From Ahrensia sp. (GTDB lineage Bacteria > Pseudomonadota > Alphaproteobacteria > Rhizobiales > Rhizobiaceae): DNA of 64,000 bases. The stretch spans positions 25,898-89,897 of the forward strand of contig NZXU01000033.1 of NCBI GenBank assembly GCA_002698425.1, read 5' to 3'. Position 1 is the stretch's first letter; every line of letters starts with the position of its first letter. Below, in pieces: positions 8,194 to 16,144 of the stretch. The notes below the pieces were generated by a model that saw nothing but the letters and a program-made list of their open reading frames with translations, made no database searches and was not told the origin of the DNA. Made by a program: the position numbers and the translations under genes.

Positions 8194-9396
8194 ATGAAAC
8201 GGATTTTCGCGACATTGACGGTCGCCGGAACGCTTGCCGCGGCGGCGTTCGGCACGGCCAGCGCGCAGGACGACACCGCCAGGATCGCCCTGGTTCACGG
8301 CCTGTCCGGCTCGCCTTTCGAGGTTTATTCGAAACAGACCTCGACCGGCTTCCAGCTCGGGCTCGAATACGCGACCAAGGGCACGATGGAGATTAAGGGC
8401 AAGAAGATCGAGCTCATCGAGAAAGACACGCAGTTCAAGCCGGACATCGCGCGCGCCGCGCTGGCCGAAGCCTATGGCGACGATGACGTGCTGATCGCCG
8501 TCGGCGGCACGTCGTCGGGCGTCACCACGGCCATGCTGCCGGTGGCCGAGGAATATGAGAAAATCCTGCTGGTCGAGCCGGCGGTTGCGGATTCGCTGAC
8601 CGGTCCGGATTCCAACCGTTACGTTTTCAAGACCTCGCGCAACTCCTCGATGGACATGCAGGCGCAGGCCCTGGCGCTGAAGCCGGATGAAAATCTGCAT
8701 GTGGCGACGCTGGCGCAGGATTACGCCTTCGGCCGCGACGGCATCGCGGCCTTCAAGGCCGCGCTGGAAGGCTCCGGCGCCACGATCGAGGCCGAGGAAT
8801 ACGTGCCTCAGCAGACGACGGACTTCACAGCGACGATCGAACGTCTCTTCAACGCGCTGAAGGACAAGGAAGGTCGCAAGGTCATCGTCATCTATGTCGC
8901 CGGCATCGACGCGATGACGCCGCTTTCGGCGGCCGACCCGGGCCGCTACGGCATCGAGCTTTCCACCGGCGGAAACATCCTGCCGGCCATGGCCGCCTAC
9001 AAGAAGGTGCCGGGCATGGAAGGCGCGATCTACTATTATTACGAGTCGCCAACAAACGAGATCAATGACTGGCTGGTCGCCGAGCACCAGAAGCGTTTCG
9101 GCTCGCCGCCGGACTTCTTCACGGCTGGCGGCATGGCTGCGGCACTCGCCATCGCCAGCGCGCTCGAAACCGCCAACGAGTGGGACACCGAGACGCTGAT
9201 CTCGACCATGGAAGGCATGAGCTGGGAAACGCCGAAGGGCACGATGACCTTCCGTCCGGAGGATCACCAGGCGCTGCAGTCCATGTATCACTTCAAGATC
9301 AAGGTCGAGGACGGCGTCGACTGGGCGGTTCCGGAACTCGTTCGCGAAATCAAGCCGGACGAAATGAACATCCCGGTCGGCCGCAACAACCAGTAA
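8194..9396 (+). CDS. ABC transporter periplasmic substrate-binding protein, branched-chain amino acid type
   Basis: This 400-residue protein starts at an ATG preceded by TGGAGGAA and opens with a classical signal peptide (MKRIFATL, hydrophobic core, cut near ASAQDD). The mature part is a type I periplasmic binding fold of the LivK/Peripla_BP_6 family, with LVHGLSG, the AVGGTSSGVTTAM ligand-pocket stretch, ATLAQDYAFGRDG and the FTAGGMAAALAIASAL helix. It begins an operon with two ATPases and two permeases, so it delivers the substrate to that importer. LivK relatives bind amino acids, amides, urea or aromatic acids. The nearby ligM suggests an aromatic acid as one possibility, but that is only context. 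Confidence 0.88.
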   Translation: MKRIFATLTVAGTLAAAAFGTASAQDDTARIALVHGLSGSPFEVYSKQTSTGFQLGLEYATKGTMEIKGKKIELIEKDTQFKPDIARAALAEAYGDDDVLIAVGGTSSGVTTAMLPVAEEYEKILLVEPAVADSLTGPDSNRYVFKTSRNSSMDMQAQALALKPDENLHVATLAQDYAFGRDGIAAFKAALEGSGATIEAEEYVPQQTTDFTATIERLFNALKDKEGRKVIVIYVAGIDAMTPLSAADPGRYGIELSTGGNILPAMAAYKKVPGMEGAIYYYYESPTNEINDWLVAEHQKRFGSPPDFFTAGGMAAALAIASALETANEWDTETLISTMEGMSWETPKGTMTFRPEDHQALQSMYHFKIKVEDGVDWAVPELVREIKPDEMNIPVGRNNQ

Positions 9397-9416
9397 GCGG
9401 ACCATCCAAGGAAAAA

Positions 9417-9441
9417 GCGGGCGCGTTTCTCGCGCGCCCGC
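9417..9441 (+). terminator. Stem-loop between binding-protein and ATPase genes
   Basis: A perfect 9-bp GC stem (GCGGGCGCG with CGCGCCCGC) with a 7-base loop lies 20 bases after the binding-protein stop. Such hairpins often stabilise or attenuate the message so that the binding protein outnumbers the membrane complex. There is no T-run. Confidence 0.5.
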
Positions 9442-9458
9442 CGACCCGGTGCGACCCG

Positions 9459-10229
9459 ATGACGGCTCCTTCCATAGAAACGCGCGACCTGACGATCCGC
9501 TTCGGCGGACATACTGCGGTCGACGCTGTCTCCTGCGCGTTCCGCCCCGGCGAACTGACGGTGATCGTCGGGCCGAACGGCGCCGGCAAGACCACTTATT
9601 TCAGCCTGATTTCCGGTCAGCTCGCTCCAAGCGAGGGGACGATCCTCAAGGGCGGCGAGGACATCACGCGCCTTTCCCCGTCGGCGCGGGCCAAGGCCGG
9701 CATCGGCCGGGCCTTCCAGCTGACCAACCTGTTTCCCAAGCTTAGCGTGCTCGAAAACGTCCGGCTCGCCGTGCAGGCGAAGCACGGCGTCGGGCCGCGG
9801 CTGTTCCGCCCGGCCTCGTCCTTCCGCGAGGTCGCTGACAAGGCTTATCGGTATCTGGAAGCGACCCGGCTCGACGACGTCGCGCATCTGCCCGCCGCGG
9901 CCCTGCCGCATGGCGACCAGCGCAAGCTGGAAGTCGCGCTGCTGCTCGCCATGGAGCCGGACATCTTCATGTTCGACGAGCCGACCGCCGGCATGAGCGT
10001 CGACGAGGCGCCGGTGATCCTCGAACTGATCGACGAGATCCGCAAGGACACCTCCAAGACCGTGCTGCTGGTCGAGCACAAGATGGACGTGGTGCGCGCG
10101 CTGGCCGACCGCATCATCGTTTTGAACAATGGCGAACTGGTCGCCGACGGGCCGCCGGACGAGGTGATCGCCATGCCGATCGTGCGCGAGATCTATCTCG
10201 GCATTCCGGCGGACGAGGCGGTGGCATGA
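9459..10229 (+). CDS. livG: ABC transporter ATP-binding protein, LivG type
   Basis: This 256-residue ATPase starts at the ATG at 9459 (MTAPSIETRDLTIRFGG). Walker A is GPNGAGKTT near residue 38, followed by GRAFQLTNLFP (Q-loop), the LivG-type signature PHGDQRKLEVALLLA near 152 that replaces the usual LSGGQ, Walker B FMFDEPTAG and the H-loop VEHKMDVV. It is one of two cytoplasmic ATPases of the importer and overlaps livF by four bases (ATGA), so the two are translationally coupled. Confidence 0.9.
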   Translation: MTAPSIETRDLTIRFGGHTAVDAVSCAFRPGELTVIVGPNGAGKTTYFSLISGQLAPSEGTILKGGEDITRLSPSARAKAGIGRAFQLTNLFPKLSVLENVRLAVQAKHGVGPRLFRPASSFREVADKAYRYLEATRLDDVAHLPAAALPHGDQRKLEVALLLAMEPDIFMFDEPTAGMSVDEAPVILELIDEIRKDTSKTVLLVEHKMDVVRALADRIIVLNNGELVADGPPDEVIAMPIVREIYLGIPADEAVA

Positions 10230-10948
10230 GCGACTATGTCCTGCGCCTCGACGACGTGCACACCGATATCGGCGAATATCAGGTGCTGCACGGCATTTCC
10301 TTCAACGTGCCGGAAGGCGGCGTGCATGTGCTGCTTGGCCGCAACGGCGCGGGCAAGACGACGACGCTTCGCACCATCATGGGCCTGTGGCGGGCCCGGT
10401 CCGGCGCGATCGTCTTCAAGCATCATGATATCACGGCGATGCACACCTCCGACATCGCCCGGCTTGGTATCGCCTATGTGCCCGAAAACATGGGCATATT
10501 CGGCGGGCTGACCGTCCAGGAAAACATGCGGCTGGCAACGGCCGACGGCAGTTTCAACGACGGTCGGCTCGGCCAGATCTTCGAATTGTTTCCGGCGATG
10601 GAGAAGTTCTGGACCAAGCCGGCCTGGTCGCTGTCCGGCGGCCAGAAGCAGATGCTGGCGATCTCGCGGGCGATCGTCGAGAAGCGCGAGCTCATCCTGA
10701 TCGACGAGCCGACCAAGGGCCTGGCGCCGTCGATCATCCGGGCGATGATCGCGGCCTTCGAGGAGATTTCGCGCGAGACCACGATCCTGCTGGTCGAGCA
10801 GAACTTCCTGTTCGCCTCGTCGCTGGGCCGCAATGTCTGCGTCATCGATGACGGGCGGATCGTCCACCGTGGCGGCATGGGCGAGCTTGCCGAGGACAAG
10901 GCGCTGCAAACGCGGCTGCTTTCGCTGTCGCTCGACGCGCATCAATAG
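10226..10948 (+). CDS. livF: ABC transporter ATP-binding protein, LivF type
   Basis: This 240-residue ATPase has Walker A GRNGAGKTT near residue 38, the Q-loop region YVPENMGIFGGLTV, the signature LSGGQKQMLAISRA near 137, Walker B LILIDEPTKGLAPS and the H-loop LLVEQNF. It starts inside the stop of livG (ATGA) and ends nine bases before the livH start. It forms the second half of the ATPase pair energising the importer. Confidence 0.9.
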   Translation: MSDYVLRLDDVHTDIGEYQVLHGISFNVPEGGVHVLLGRNGAGKTTTLRTIMGLWRARSGAIVFKHHDITAMHTSDIARLGIAYVPENMGIFGGLTVQENMRLATADGSFNDGRLGQIFELFPAMEKFWTKPAWSLSGGQKQMLAISRAIVEKRELILIDEPTKGLAPSIIRAMIAAFEEISRETTILLVEQNFLFASSLGRNVCVIDDGRIVHRGGMGELAEDKALQTRLLSLSLDAHQ

Positions 10949-10957
10949 GAGAAGGGC

Positions 10958-11962
10958 ATGGCAAGGCAATCCTCCATGGCTGCAGCATTCGACCGGATCG
11001 GCGGCGTCAACGCCCTGCCGGTCATCCTGATGGTCATCGCGCTGCCGCTGGTCGGCTCGTTCTCCTCATGGGTCACACTGACGGTGGCGGGTCTCGCCAT
11101 GGGCATGATGATCTTCCTGATGGCGTCGGGGCTCTCCCTCGTCTTCGGCCTGATGGATGTGCTGAATTTCGGCCATTCGGCCTTCATCTCCTTCGGCGCC
11201 TTCATCGCGGCTTCCGTGCTGGCGGCACTCGCCGCATGGGTCGGCGCGGATTCGCTGACGCTGAATTTCCTGGCCCTGTTCGCGGCGCTCGGCGCGGCGA
11301 CGCTGTTCGGGCTGGCGGCGGGCTGGTTCTTCGAACGGGTCATCGTCAAGCCGGTCTATTCGGATCATCTGCGCCAGATCCTGATCACCATCGGCGCGCT
11401 GATCGTCGCCGAGCAGATCATCCTCGCCGTGTGGGGCGGCAGCCCGATGCCGGTGCCGCGTCCGGCGCTGCTGGAGGGCTCCTTCGTCATCGGCGACGTG
11501 GCGATCGAGACCTATCGGGTCTTCGCCTTCTTCCTCGGCCTCGTCGTCTTCATTGCGCTGAGCCTCGTCCTCAACCGCACCCGGATCGGGCTGCTGATCC
11601 GCGCCGGCGTCGAGAACCGCGAAATGGTCGAGGCGCTGGGCTTCCGGATCGACCGGCTGTTCATCGCGGTCTTCATGGTCGGCTCGGCGCTGGCCGCGAT
11701 GGGCGGGGCCATGTGGGCCGGCTACCAGGGTCTGATCTCAGGCACGCTCGGCAGCGAATTGATGATCCTCGTCTTCATCGTCGTCATTATCGGCGGCCTC
11801 GGCTCCATCGAGGGATCGCTGCTCGGCGCGCTGCTTGTCGGCCTGCTCGGCAATTACGTCGCCTTCATCTTCCCGAAACTGTCGCTCGCCTCGAACATGA
11901 TCCTGATGATGGCGATCCTGCTGTGGCGGCCGCTCGGTCTGCGCCCGGCGGTGGGCAAGTGA
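10958..11962 (+). CDS. livH: ABC transporter permease, LivH type
   Basis: This 334-residue inner-membrane protein has about eight to nine hydrophobic segments and the LivH signatures GLSLVFGLMDVLNFGHSAF near residue 50, IRAGVENREMVEALG near 215 (coupling helix to the ATPase) and the late VIIGGLGSIEGSLLGALLVG stretch. It is co-oriented with livF and livM and is followed 13 bases later by the partner permease, which carries a GAGGGGAG-like ribosome site. Confidence 0.9.
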   Translation: MARQSSMAAAFDRIGGVNALPVILMVIALPLVGSFSSWVTLTVAGLAMGMMIFLMASGLSLVFGLMDVLNFGHSAFISFGAFIAASVLAALAAWVGADSLTLNFLALFAALGAATLFGLAAGWFFERVIVKPVYSDHLRQILITIGALIVAEQIILAVWGGSPMPVPRPALLEGSFVIGDVAIETYRVFAFFLGLVVFIALSLVLNRTRIGLLIRAGVENREMVEALGFRIDRLFIAVFMVGSALAAMGGAMWAGYQGLISGTLGSELMILVFIVVIIGGLGSIEGSLLGALLVGLLGNYVAFIFPKLSLASNMILMMAILLWRPLGLRPAVGK

Positions 11963-11975
11963 GGGGAGGGCAGAG

Positions 11976-13079
11976 ATGACCGATACCGTGCTGGCCTCCG
12001 CGCCGCCCGCAGATCGCGCCCGCACCGGCCGGATGATAGTCTATGCGGTCGTCTTAGCCATCGGACTGGCGCTCGCCTTCGCGCCCTTCCTGTTCCAGGA
12101 CGTGCGCTCTGGCCAAGTCGCGGCGCGCATCTGCGTCTTCATCGTGCTGGCCGCGAGCTACGACCTACTGATCGGCTATACCGGCATCGTTTCCTTCGCG
12201 CATACGATGTTCTTCGGTCTCGGCGCCTATGGCGCGGCGATTGCCTTGAAGACGATGGGGCCGGGCTGGGACGCCGTGTTACTCGGCGGTGCGGCGGGTG
12301 TCGTCACCGCCATCGTGCTGGCGGTGCTGATCGGCGTGCTGTCGCTTCGGGTCAAGGCGATCTTCTTCGCCATGGTCACGCTGGCCGCGGCCTCGGTGAT
12401 GATGGTGCTCGCCTCGCAATTCTCCCAGTTCACCGGCGGCGAGGACGGCATCGTCTACAAGGCGCCGGACCTGTTCAAGCCGGCGACCAAGCTGTTGACC
12501 GATGGCGACGGCAAGGTGCTGAAGCTGTTCGGCGTTTCGATGAACGGCAAGATCGCCGCCTATTATTTCGTCTTCCTCTGCTGCTTTGTCCTGTTCCTGG
12601 CGCTGATCCGCATCGTCCGTTCCCCGCTCGGGACCGTGCTGGAGGCGATCCGCGAGAACGAGATGCGGGCCGAGGCGATCGGCTACCGCGTCGTGGCCTA
12701 CCGCACCTCGGTCTTCGTCATCGCTGCGGTCATCGCCTCGCTGGCGGGCACGGTGTGGGCCGTGTGGTTGAAATATACCGGACCGGAGACGACGCTCTCC
12801 TTCGCGATCATGATCGACATCCTGCTGATGGTCGTCATCGGCGGCATGGGCACGATGGTCGGCGCGGTGATCGGCGTCGTGCTGATGAGCCTGGCGCAAT
12901 TCTATCTGAAAGACCTGATGGAGGCAGCGTCGAACGCGACCGCGAATATCCCGCTCGTGCCCGATCTGCTCGATCCGGATCGCTGGCTCCTTTGGCTCGG
13001 CATCCTGTTCATCCTGCTGGTGTATTTCTTCCCGGCCGGCATCGCGGGAACCCTGATGAAGAAAGGCTCTCACCGATGA
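11976..13079 (+). CDS. livM: ABC transporter permease, LivM type
   Basis: This 367-residue inner-membrane protein has about ten hydrophobic segments and LivM hallmarks: YDLLIGYTGIVSFAHTMFFGLGAYG near residue 65, the LRVKAIFFAMVTLA stretch, the coupling-helix motif AIRENEMRAEAIGY near 225 and the VVIGGMGTMVGAVIG segment near 285. It pairs with livH to form the channel. Its TGA overlaps the ATG of the following hydrolase gene, which links the hydrolase to the transporter. Confidence 0.9.
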   Translation: MTDTVLASAPPADRARTGRMIVYAVVLAIGLALAFAPFLFQDVRSGQVAARICVFIVLAASYDLLIGYTGIVSFAHTMFFGLGAYGAAIALKTMGPGWDAVLLGGAAGVVTAIVLAVLIGVLSLRVKAIFFAMVTLAAASVMMVLASQFSQFTGGEDGIVYKAPDLFKPATKLLTDGDGKVLKLFGVSMNGKIAAYYFVFLCCFVLFLALIRIVRSPLGTVLEAIRENEMRAEAIGYRVVAYRTSVFVIAAVIASLAGTVWAVWLKYTGPETTLSFAIMIDILLMVVIGGMGTMVGAVIGVVLMSLAQFYLKDLMEAASNATANIPLVPDLLDPDRWLLWLGILFILLVYFFPAGIAGTLMKKGSHR

Positions 13080-13915
13080 TCGAGAGACGCTCGGATTATG
13101 TCTCCTGCGGCGTCCACGAACTGCATGTGTCCAGCTGGGGCGACCGTTCGAAGCCGGCGCTCGTCATGTGGCACGGCCTGGCGCGGACGGGCCGCGATTT
13201 CGACGAGGCGGCGATCGCCCTTTCCGACGATTATTTTGTGATCTGTCCCGATACGCTCGGGCGCGGTCTCTCGTCCTGGGCCACGGATATCGCGACGGAT
13301 TATTCCTATGCGTCCTATGGCGACCATGCGTCGGCTATCCTCGATCATTTTGGCGTCGAGAGCCTGCGCTGGGTCGGCACGTCGATGGGCGGCCTGATCG
13401 GCGTCACCCTGGCCGCGGGGCTGTTGAGGGACCGGATCAGCCATCTGGTCGTCAACGATATCGGGCCATGGATCCCCGAGGCCGCGAGCACGCGGATCGC
13501 CGACTATGTCGGAACGCCGCCGTCCTTTCATTCGGTGACGGAGCTCGAGCAGTGGCTGCGCACGAATTATGCCCCGTTCGGCGACAACACCGCCGCTTTC
13601 TGGCGGCGCATGGCGGACAGTTCGATGCGGCGGTCGGACGATGGCCGGGTGACCGTGCATTACGATCCGAACATCGTCACGCAGTTCACCGTGCACAAGG
13701 GCGATCTCGATTGCTGGGATGAATGGGATTCGCTGGACCTGCCGGCTCTGCTCCTGCGCGGGGTCGAGTCGGATGTCCTGCCGGCGGCGGTTGCGTCCGA
13801 CATGTGCGCGCGGGGTCCGAAACCCGAGCTTGTGGAATTTGCCGGAGTGGGTCACGCGCCGACATTGGCGACGGAACCGGAATGGAAGCTGTTGCGCGAC
13901 TTCCTCGCATCATGA
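13076..13915 (+). CDS. Alpha/beta-fold hydrolase
   Basis: This 279-residue protein has the alpha/beta hydrolase layout: LVMWHGLARTGRDF (oxyanion region) near residue 28, DTLGRG, the nucleophile elbow GTSMGG near 105, a late aspartate in RGVESDVL near 230 and the catalytic histidine in GVGHAP near 258. It starts within the stop codon of livM and is the last gene of the transporter operon, so it probably acts on the imported compound, for example by hydrolysing an ester or amide bond. The substrate is not identifiable. Confidence 0.85.
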   Translation: MIERRSDYVSCGVHELHVSSWGDRSKPALVMWHGLARTGRDFDEAAIALSDDYFVICPDTLGRGLSSWATDIATDYSYASYGDHASAILDHFGVESLRWVGTSMGGLIGVTLAAGLLRDRISHLVVNDIGPWIPEAASTRIADYVGTPPSFHSVTELEQWLRTNYAPFGDNTAAFWRRMADSSMRRSDDGRVTVHYDPNIVTQFTVHKGDLDCWDEWDSLDLPALLLRGVESDVLPAAVASDMCARGPKPELVEFAGVGHAPTLATEPEWKLLRDFLAS

Positions 13916-13949
13916 TGGCGCCGGGGCCGGGAGAAAACCCCGGCGCCAT
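13915..13949 (+). terminator. Terminator hairpin after the ABC importer operon
   Basis: A perfect 12-bp stem (13915-13926 with 13938-13949) overlaps the last base of the hydrolase stop codon. The stem is GC-rich and followed only by TT, so it may be a weak terminator or a message-stabilising hairpin. Confidence 0.6.
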
Positions 13950-14036
13950 TCCGCCTGCCTGGACCGGTTCCCGATCATGAGGAATCATGATCGGATAGAT
14001 TACCGGTCCACAAATAAAGCTGGCGCGGCAAGTTTA

Positions 14037-14063
14037 CCGATCTGATTGTTCCAATCAGATCGG
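14037..14063 (-). terminator. Terminator hairpin after the small secreted-protein gene
   Basis: A perfect 12-bp stem (CCGATCTGATTG with its complement) with a 3-base loop lies nine bases beyond the stop of the minus-strand gene ending at 14072. Confidence 0.7.
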
Positions 14064-14071
14064 ACGCCGCG

Positions 14072-14404
14072 CTAGCGCAGGTAGAAGGTTACGGTGCCGT
14101 CGGCGGCCTTGGCCGCGGCGACCACATTGCCGATCTCGACATTCTGGGCCTTGAGATCACGCAAAAGGGCGGGGTTTTCGCGGATCGCCTTTTGCACGGA
14201 ACTCGCCATCTCATCGCTCTGCTGGCGAATTTCGGCGGCCTTGGCGCGATCGAGTGAGTCGATCCGGGTCAGGGTGAACTGGCCGTCCTTCAGGGACTGG
14301 ATGGCGGCCGTATCGTTGTTCCACATGGTCGCAGCCTGGGCGGTGCCGGCGATTGCGAGAGCGGAGAATGCTGCCGCGGCAGCGATGGAAACCAGACGTT
14401 TCAT
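14072..14404 (-). CDS. Small secreted protein of unknown function
   Basis: From the ATG at 14404, which follows an AGAAGGAAG site, this is a 110-residue protein with a clear signal peptide (MKRLVSIAAAAAF and alanine-rich core, cut near AQAATMW). The mature part is about 85 residues, rich in charged and helical sequence, without cysteines or a motif I recognise. A longer frame upstream is unlikely because it lacks the signal peptide at its start. It is monocistronic and followed by its own hairpin terminator. It is probably a periplasmic protein. Confidence 0.7.
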   Translation of the reverse strand: MKRLVSIAAAAAFSALAIAGTAQAATMWNNDTAAIQSLKDGQFTLTRIDSLDRAKAAEIRQQSDEMASSVQKAIRENPALLRDLKAQNVEIGNVVAAAKAADGTVTFYLR

Positions 14405-14672
14405 TTCGTTCTTCCTTCTGTTTCGGCGGGGTCCGGGTTTTTGACGAGGGCTCCGTCGGGTTTCAACATCCGCAAAGGTGGGATCGCGAAAGGGCTGTTC
14501 AATGTCGCGGGGACGTGGCACGCCATTAAATTTCTGTAATGTGGCGCGGTAAAATAATGTTACAAAATCAGCTTGTTAGCTTGCTTTTTCGATGCTTCGC
14601 TCTACCGCGCATTGCGGGAGGCGAGCCGATTTGCGATAGGATGCCGGCAATAGCAAAAGCCGGACGGCGCCC

Positions 14673-15569
14673 ATGATCGACAAGCTGGAATTCTTCCTGG
14701 CGCTCGCCCGCGAAAAGCATTTCGGCAAAGCGGCGGAGGCGTGCAATGTCAGCCAGCCGACGCTCTCCGCCTCGATCAAGCAACTCGAAGACCAGTTGGG
14801 CGTCTTGCTCGTGCAGCGGGGCTCGCGATACCAGGGGCTGACGCCAGAAGGGCAGCGGGTGCTCGAATGGTCCCGGCGCATCGTCGGCGATGCGCGCGCC
14901 ATGCGCATGGAGATCAACGCCGCCCGCCACGGACTGCACGGATCGGTGCGTCTGGCCGCCATTCCCACGGCGTTGCCGATGGTGCGCGAACTGACCGTCG
15001 CTTTCCATGCGCTGCATCCCGGCGTCAGTTTCGTTGTCCTGTCGCGCGCCTCGATCGAGATCCTGGATCTGATCGACAATCTCGAGATCGATGTCGGCAT
15101 CACCTATCTGGCGAACGAGCCGCTCGGCAAGGTCGCGAGCGTGCCGCTCTACGAAGAGCGCTACATGTTCGTCACCGCTGCGACCGGCCTGTTCGCGGAC
15201 CGCAAGACGGTGACCTGGAAAGAGGCGAGCACGACGCCGCTCTGCCTGTTGACGCCGGACATGCAGAACCGGCGCATCATCAACCAGTATTTCGAGGCGG
15301 TCGGCGTCAGCGCGCGGCCGGTTCTGGAATCGGATTCGATGATCGCGCTGGTCTCGCATGTGCTCGCCGGCGCGTGGTCTTCGATCCTGCCGGCCAAGGT
15401 CGTCGACATCTTCAATGCGGCCGGAACGATCCGCGCCTTGCCGCTCACCGAGCCCGATGCGATCCAGACAATCGGGGCCATCGCAGACGAGCGGGAACCA
15501 CGGACACCGGTCATCGACGCGCTGCTGAAATGCGCTTCGACCGTGGCCGGCCGGCTGCGGAAATCTTGA
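14673..15569 (+). CDS. LysR-family regulator of formate dehydrogenase
   Basis: This 298-residue protein has the LysR N-terminal helix-turn-helix (about residues 1-60: FFLALAREKHFGKAAEACNVSQPTLSASIKQLE) and a substrate-binding regulatory domain from about 90 to 290. It lies just upstream of fdsG in the same orientation, which is the usual place of the fds/fdh activator. A perfect LysR-type inverted repeat overlaps its stop codon, upstream of the fdsG promoter. The family usually activates transcription in response to a small co-inducer; formate or a C1 intermediate is the inferred signal. Confidence 0.85.
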   Translation: MIDKLEFFLALAREKHFGKAAEACNVSQPTLSASIKQLEDQLGVLLVQRGSRYQGLTPEGQRVLEWSRRIVGDARAMRMEINAARHGLHGSVRLAAIPTALPMVRELTVAFHALHPGVSFVVLSRASIEILDLIDNLEIDVGITYLANEPLGKVASVPLYEERYMFVTAATGLFADRKTVTWKEASTTPLCLLTPDMQNRRIINQYFEAVGVSARPVLESDSMIALVSHVLAGAWSSILPAKVVDIFNAAGTIRALPLTEPDAIQTIGAIADEREPRTPVIDALLKCASTVAGRLRKS

Positions 15570-15586
15570 TAGGCAAATCCTATCAA
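15566..15586. promoter_or_regulatory. LysR-type operator before fdsG
   Basis: The perfect inverted repeat TTGATAGG-N5-CCTATCAA contains the T-N11-A LysR pattern (ATAGG-N5-CCTAT). It abuts the TTGACG -35-like element at 15587-15592, the normal position for an activator site. Confidence 0.65.
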
Positions 15587-15639
15587 TTGACGGAAATCCA
15601 TTATTGATTCCGAATATGGATTTCGGCATCCTGTATACA
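15587..15639 (+). promoter_or_regulatory. Putative fds promoter with TGTATACA operator
   Basis: A TTGACG -35-like element (15587-15592) is followed after 19 bases by GAATAT (15612-15617) as a weak -10. The TGTATACA palindrome at 15632-15639 sits just downstream of the expected start of transcription, 26 bases before the fdsG ATG. Its position suggests repression by the GntR protein encoded at 3856. Confidence 0.5.
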
Positions 15640-15664
15640 TAGCGGCCACATAGGGAGGAACGGC

Positions 15665-16144
15665 ATGGGCTTGGACCTGTCGTCCGACTTCGCCGGCGAT
15701 CGCATCGAAGCGATTGTCGACGAACACATCAATCTCGAGGGACCTTTGCTTCCCATCCTGCACGCGGTGCAGGAGGATCTCGGATGCATTCCGCAGGAAG
15801 CGCTTCCCGTCATCGCGAGTAAGCTCAATCTCAGCCGTGCCGAGGTGCATGGCGTGATGAGCTTCTATCACGATTTCCGCGAGCAGCCGGCGGGCCGGCA
15901 TGTCGTGAAGATCTGCCGGGCCGAGGCCTGCCAGTCGATGGGCGCAGACGCGATTGCCGAACACGCCAAGAGCCGCTTCAAGATCGGCTTCGGTGAAACC
16001 GCTCCCGACGGATCGGTGACCCTCGAGGCTGTTTATTGTCTCGGCCTGTGCGCCTGCGCGCCGGCGGCGATGGTCGACGGCAAGGTGATCGGCCGGGTCG
16101 ACGAAGCGCGCATCGACGCTATCTCTTCGGAGGTACGGTCATGA
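15665..16144 (+). CDS. fdsG: NAD-dependent formate dehydrogenase, gamma subunit
   Basis: This 159-residue protein is a NuoE-like thioredoxin-fold [2Fe-2S] subunit. Its four cluster cysteines are visible as KICRAEACQS (C-x4-C) and YCLGLCACAP (C-x3-C). The ATG at 15665 follows a GGGAGGAA site. It relays electrons with the FdsB diaphorase in the soluble formate:NAD oxidoreductase. It is the first gene of the fds operon and overlaps fdsB by four bases (ATGA). Confidence 0.93.
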   Translation: MGLDLSSDFAGDRIEAIVDEHINLEGPLLPILHAVQEDLGCIPQEALPVIASKLNLSRAEVHGVMSFYHDFREQPAGRHVVKICRAEACQSMGADAIAEHAKSRFKIGFGETAPDGSVTLEAVYCLGLCACAPAAMVDGKVIGRVDEARIDAISSEVRS

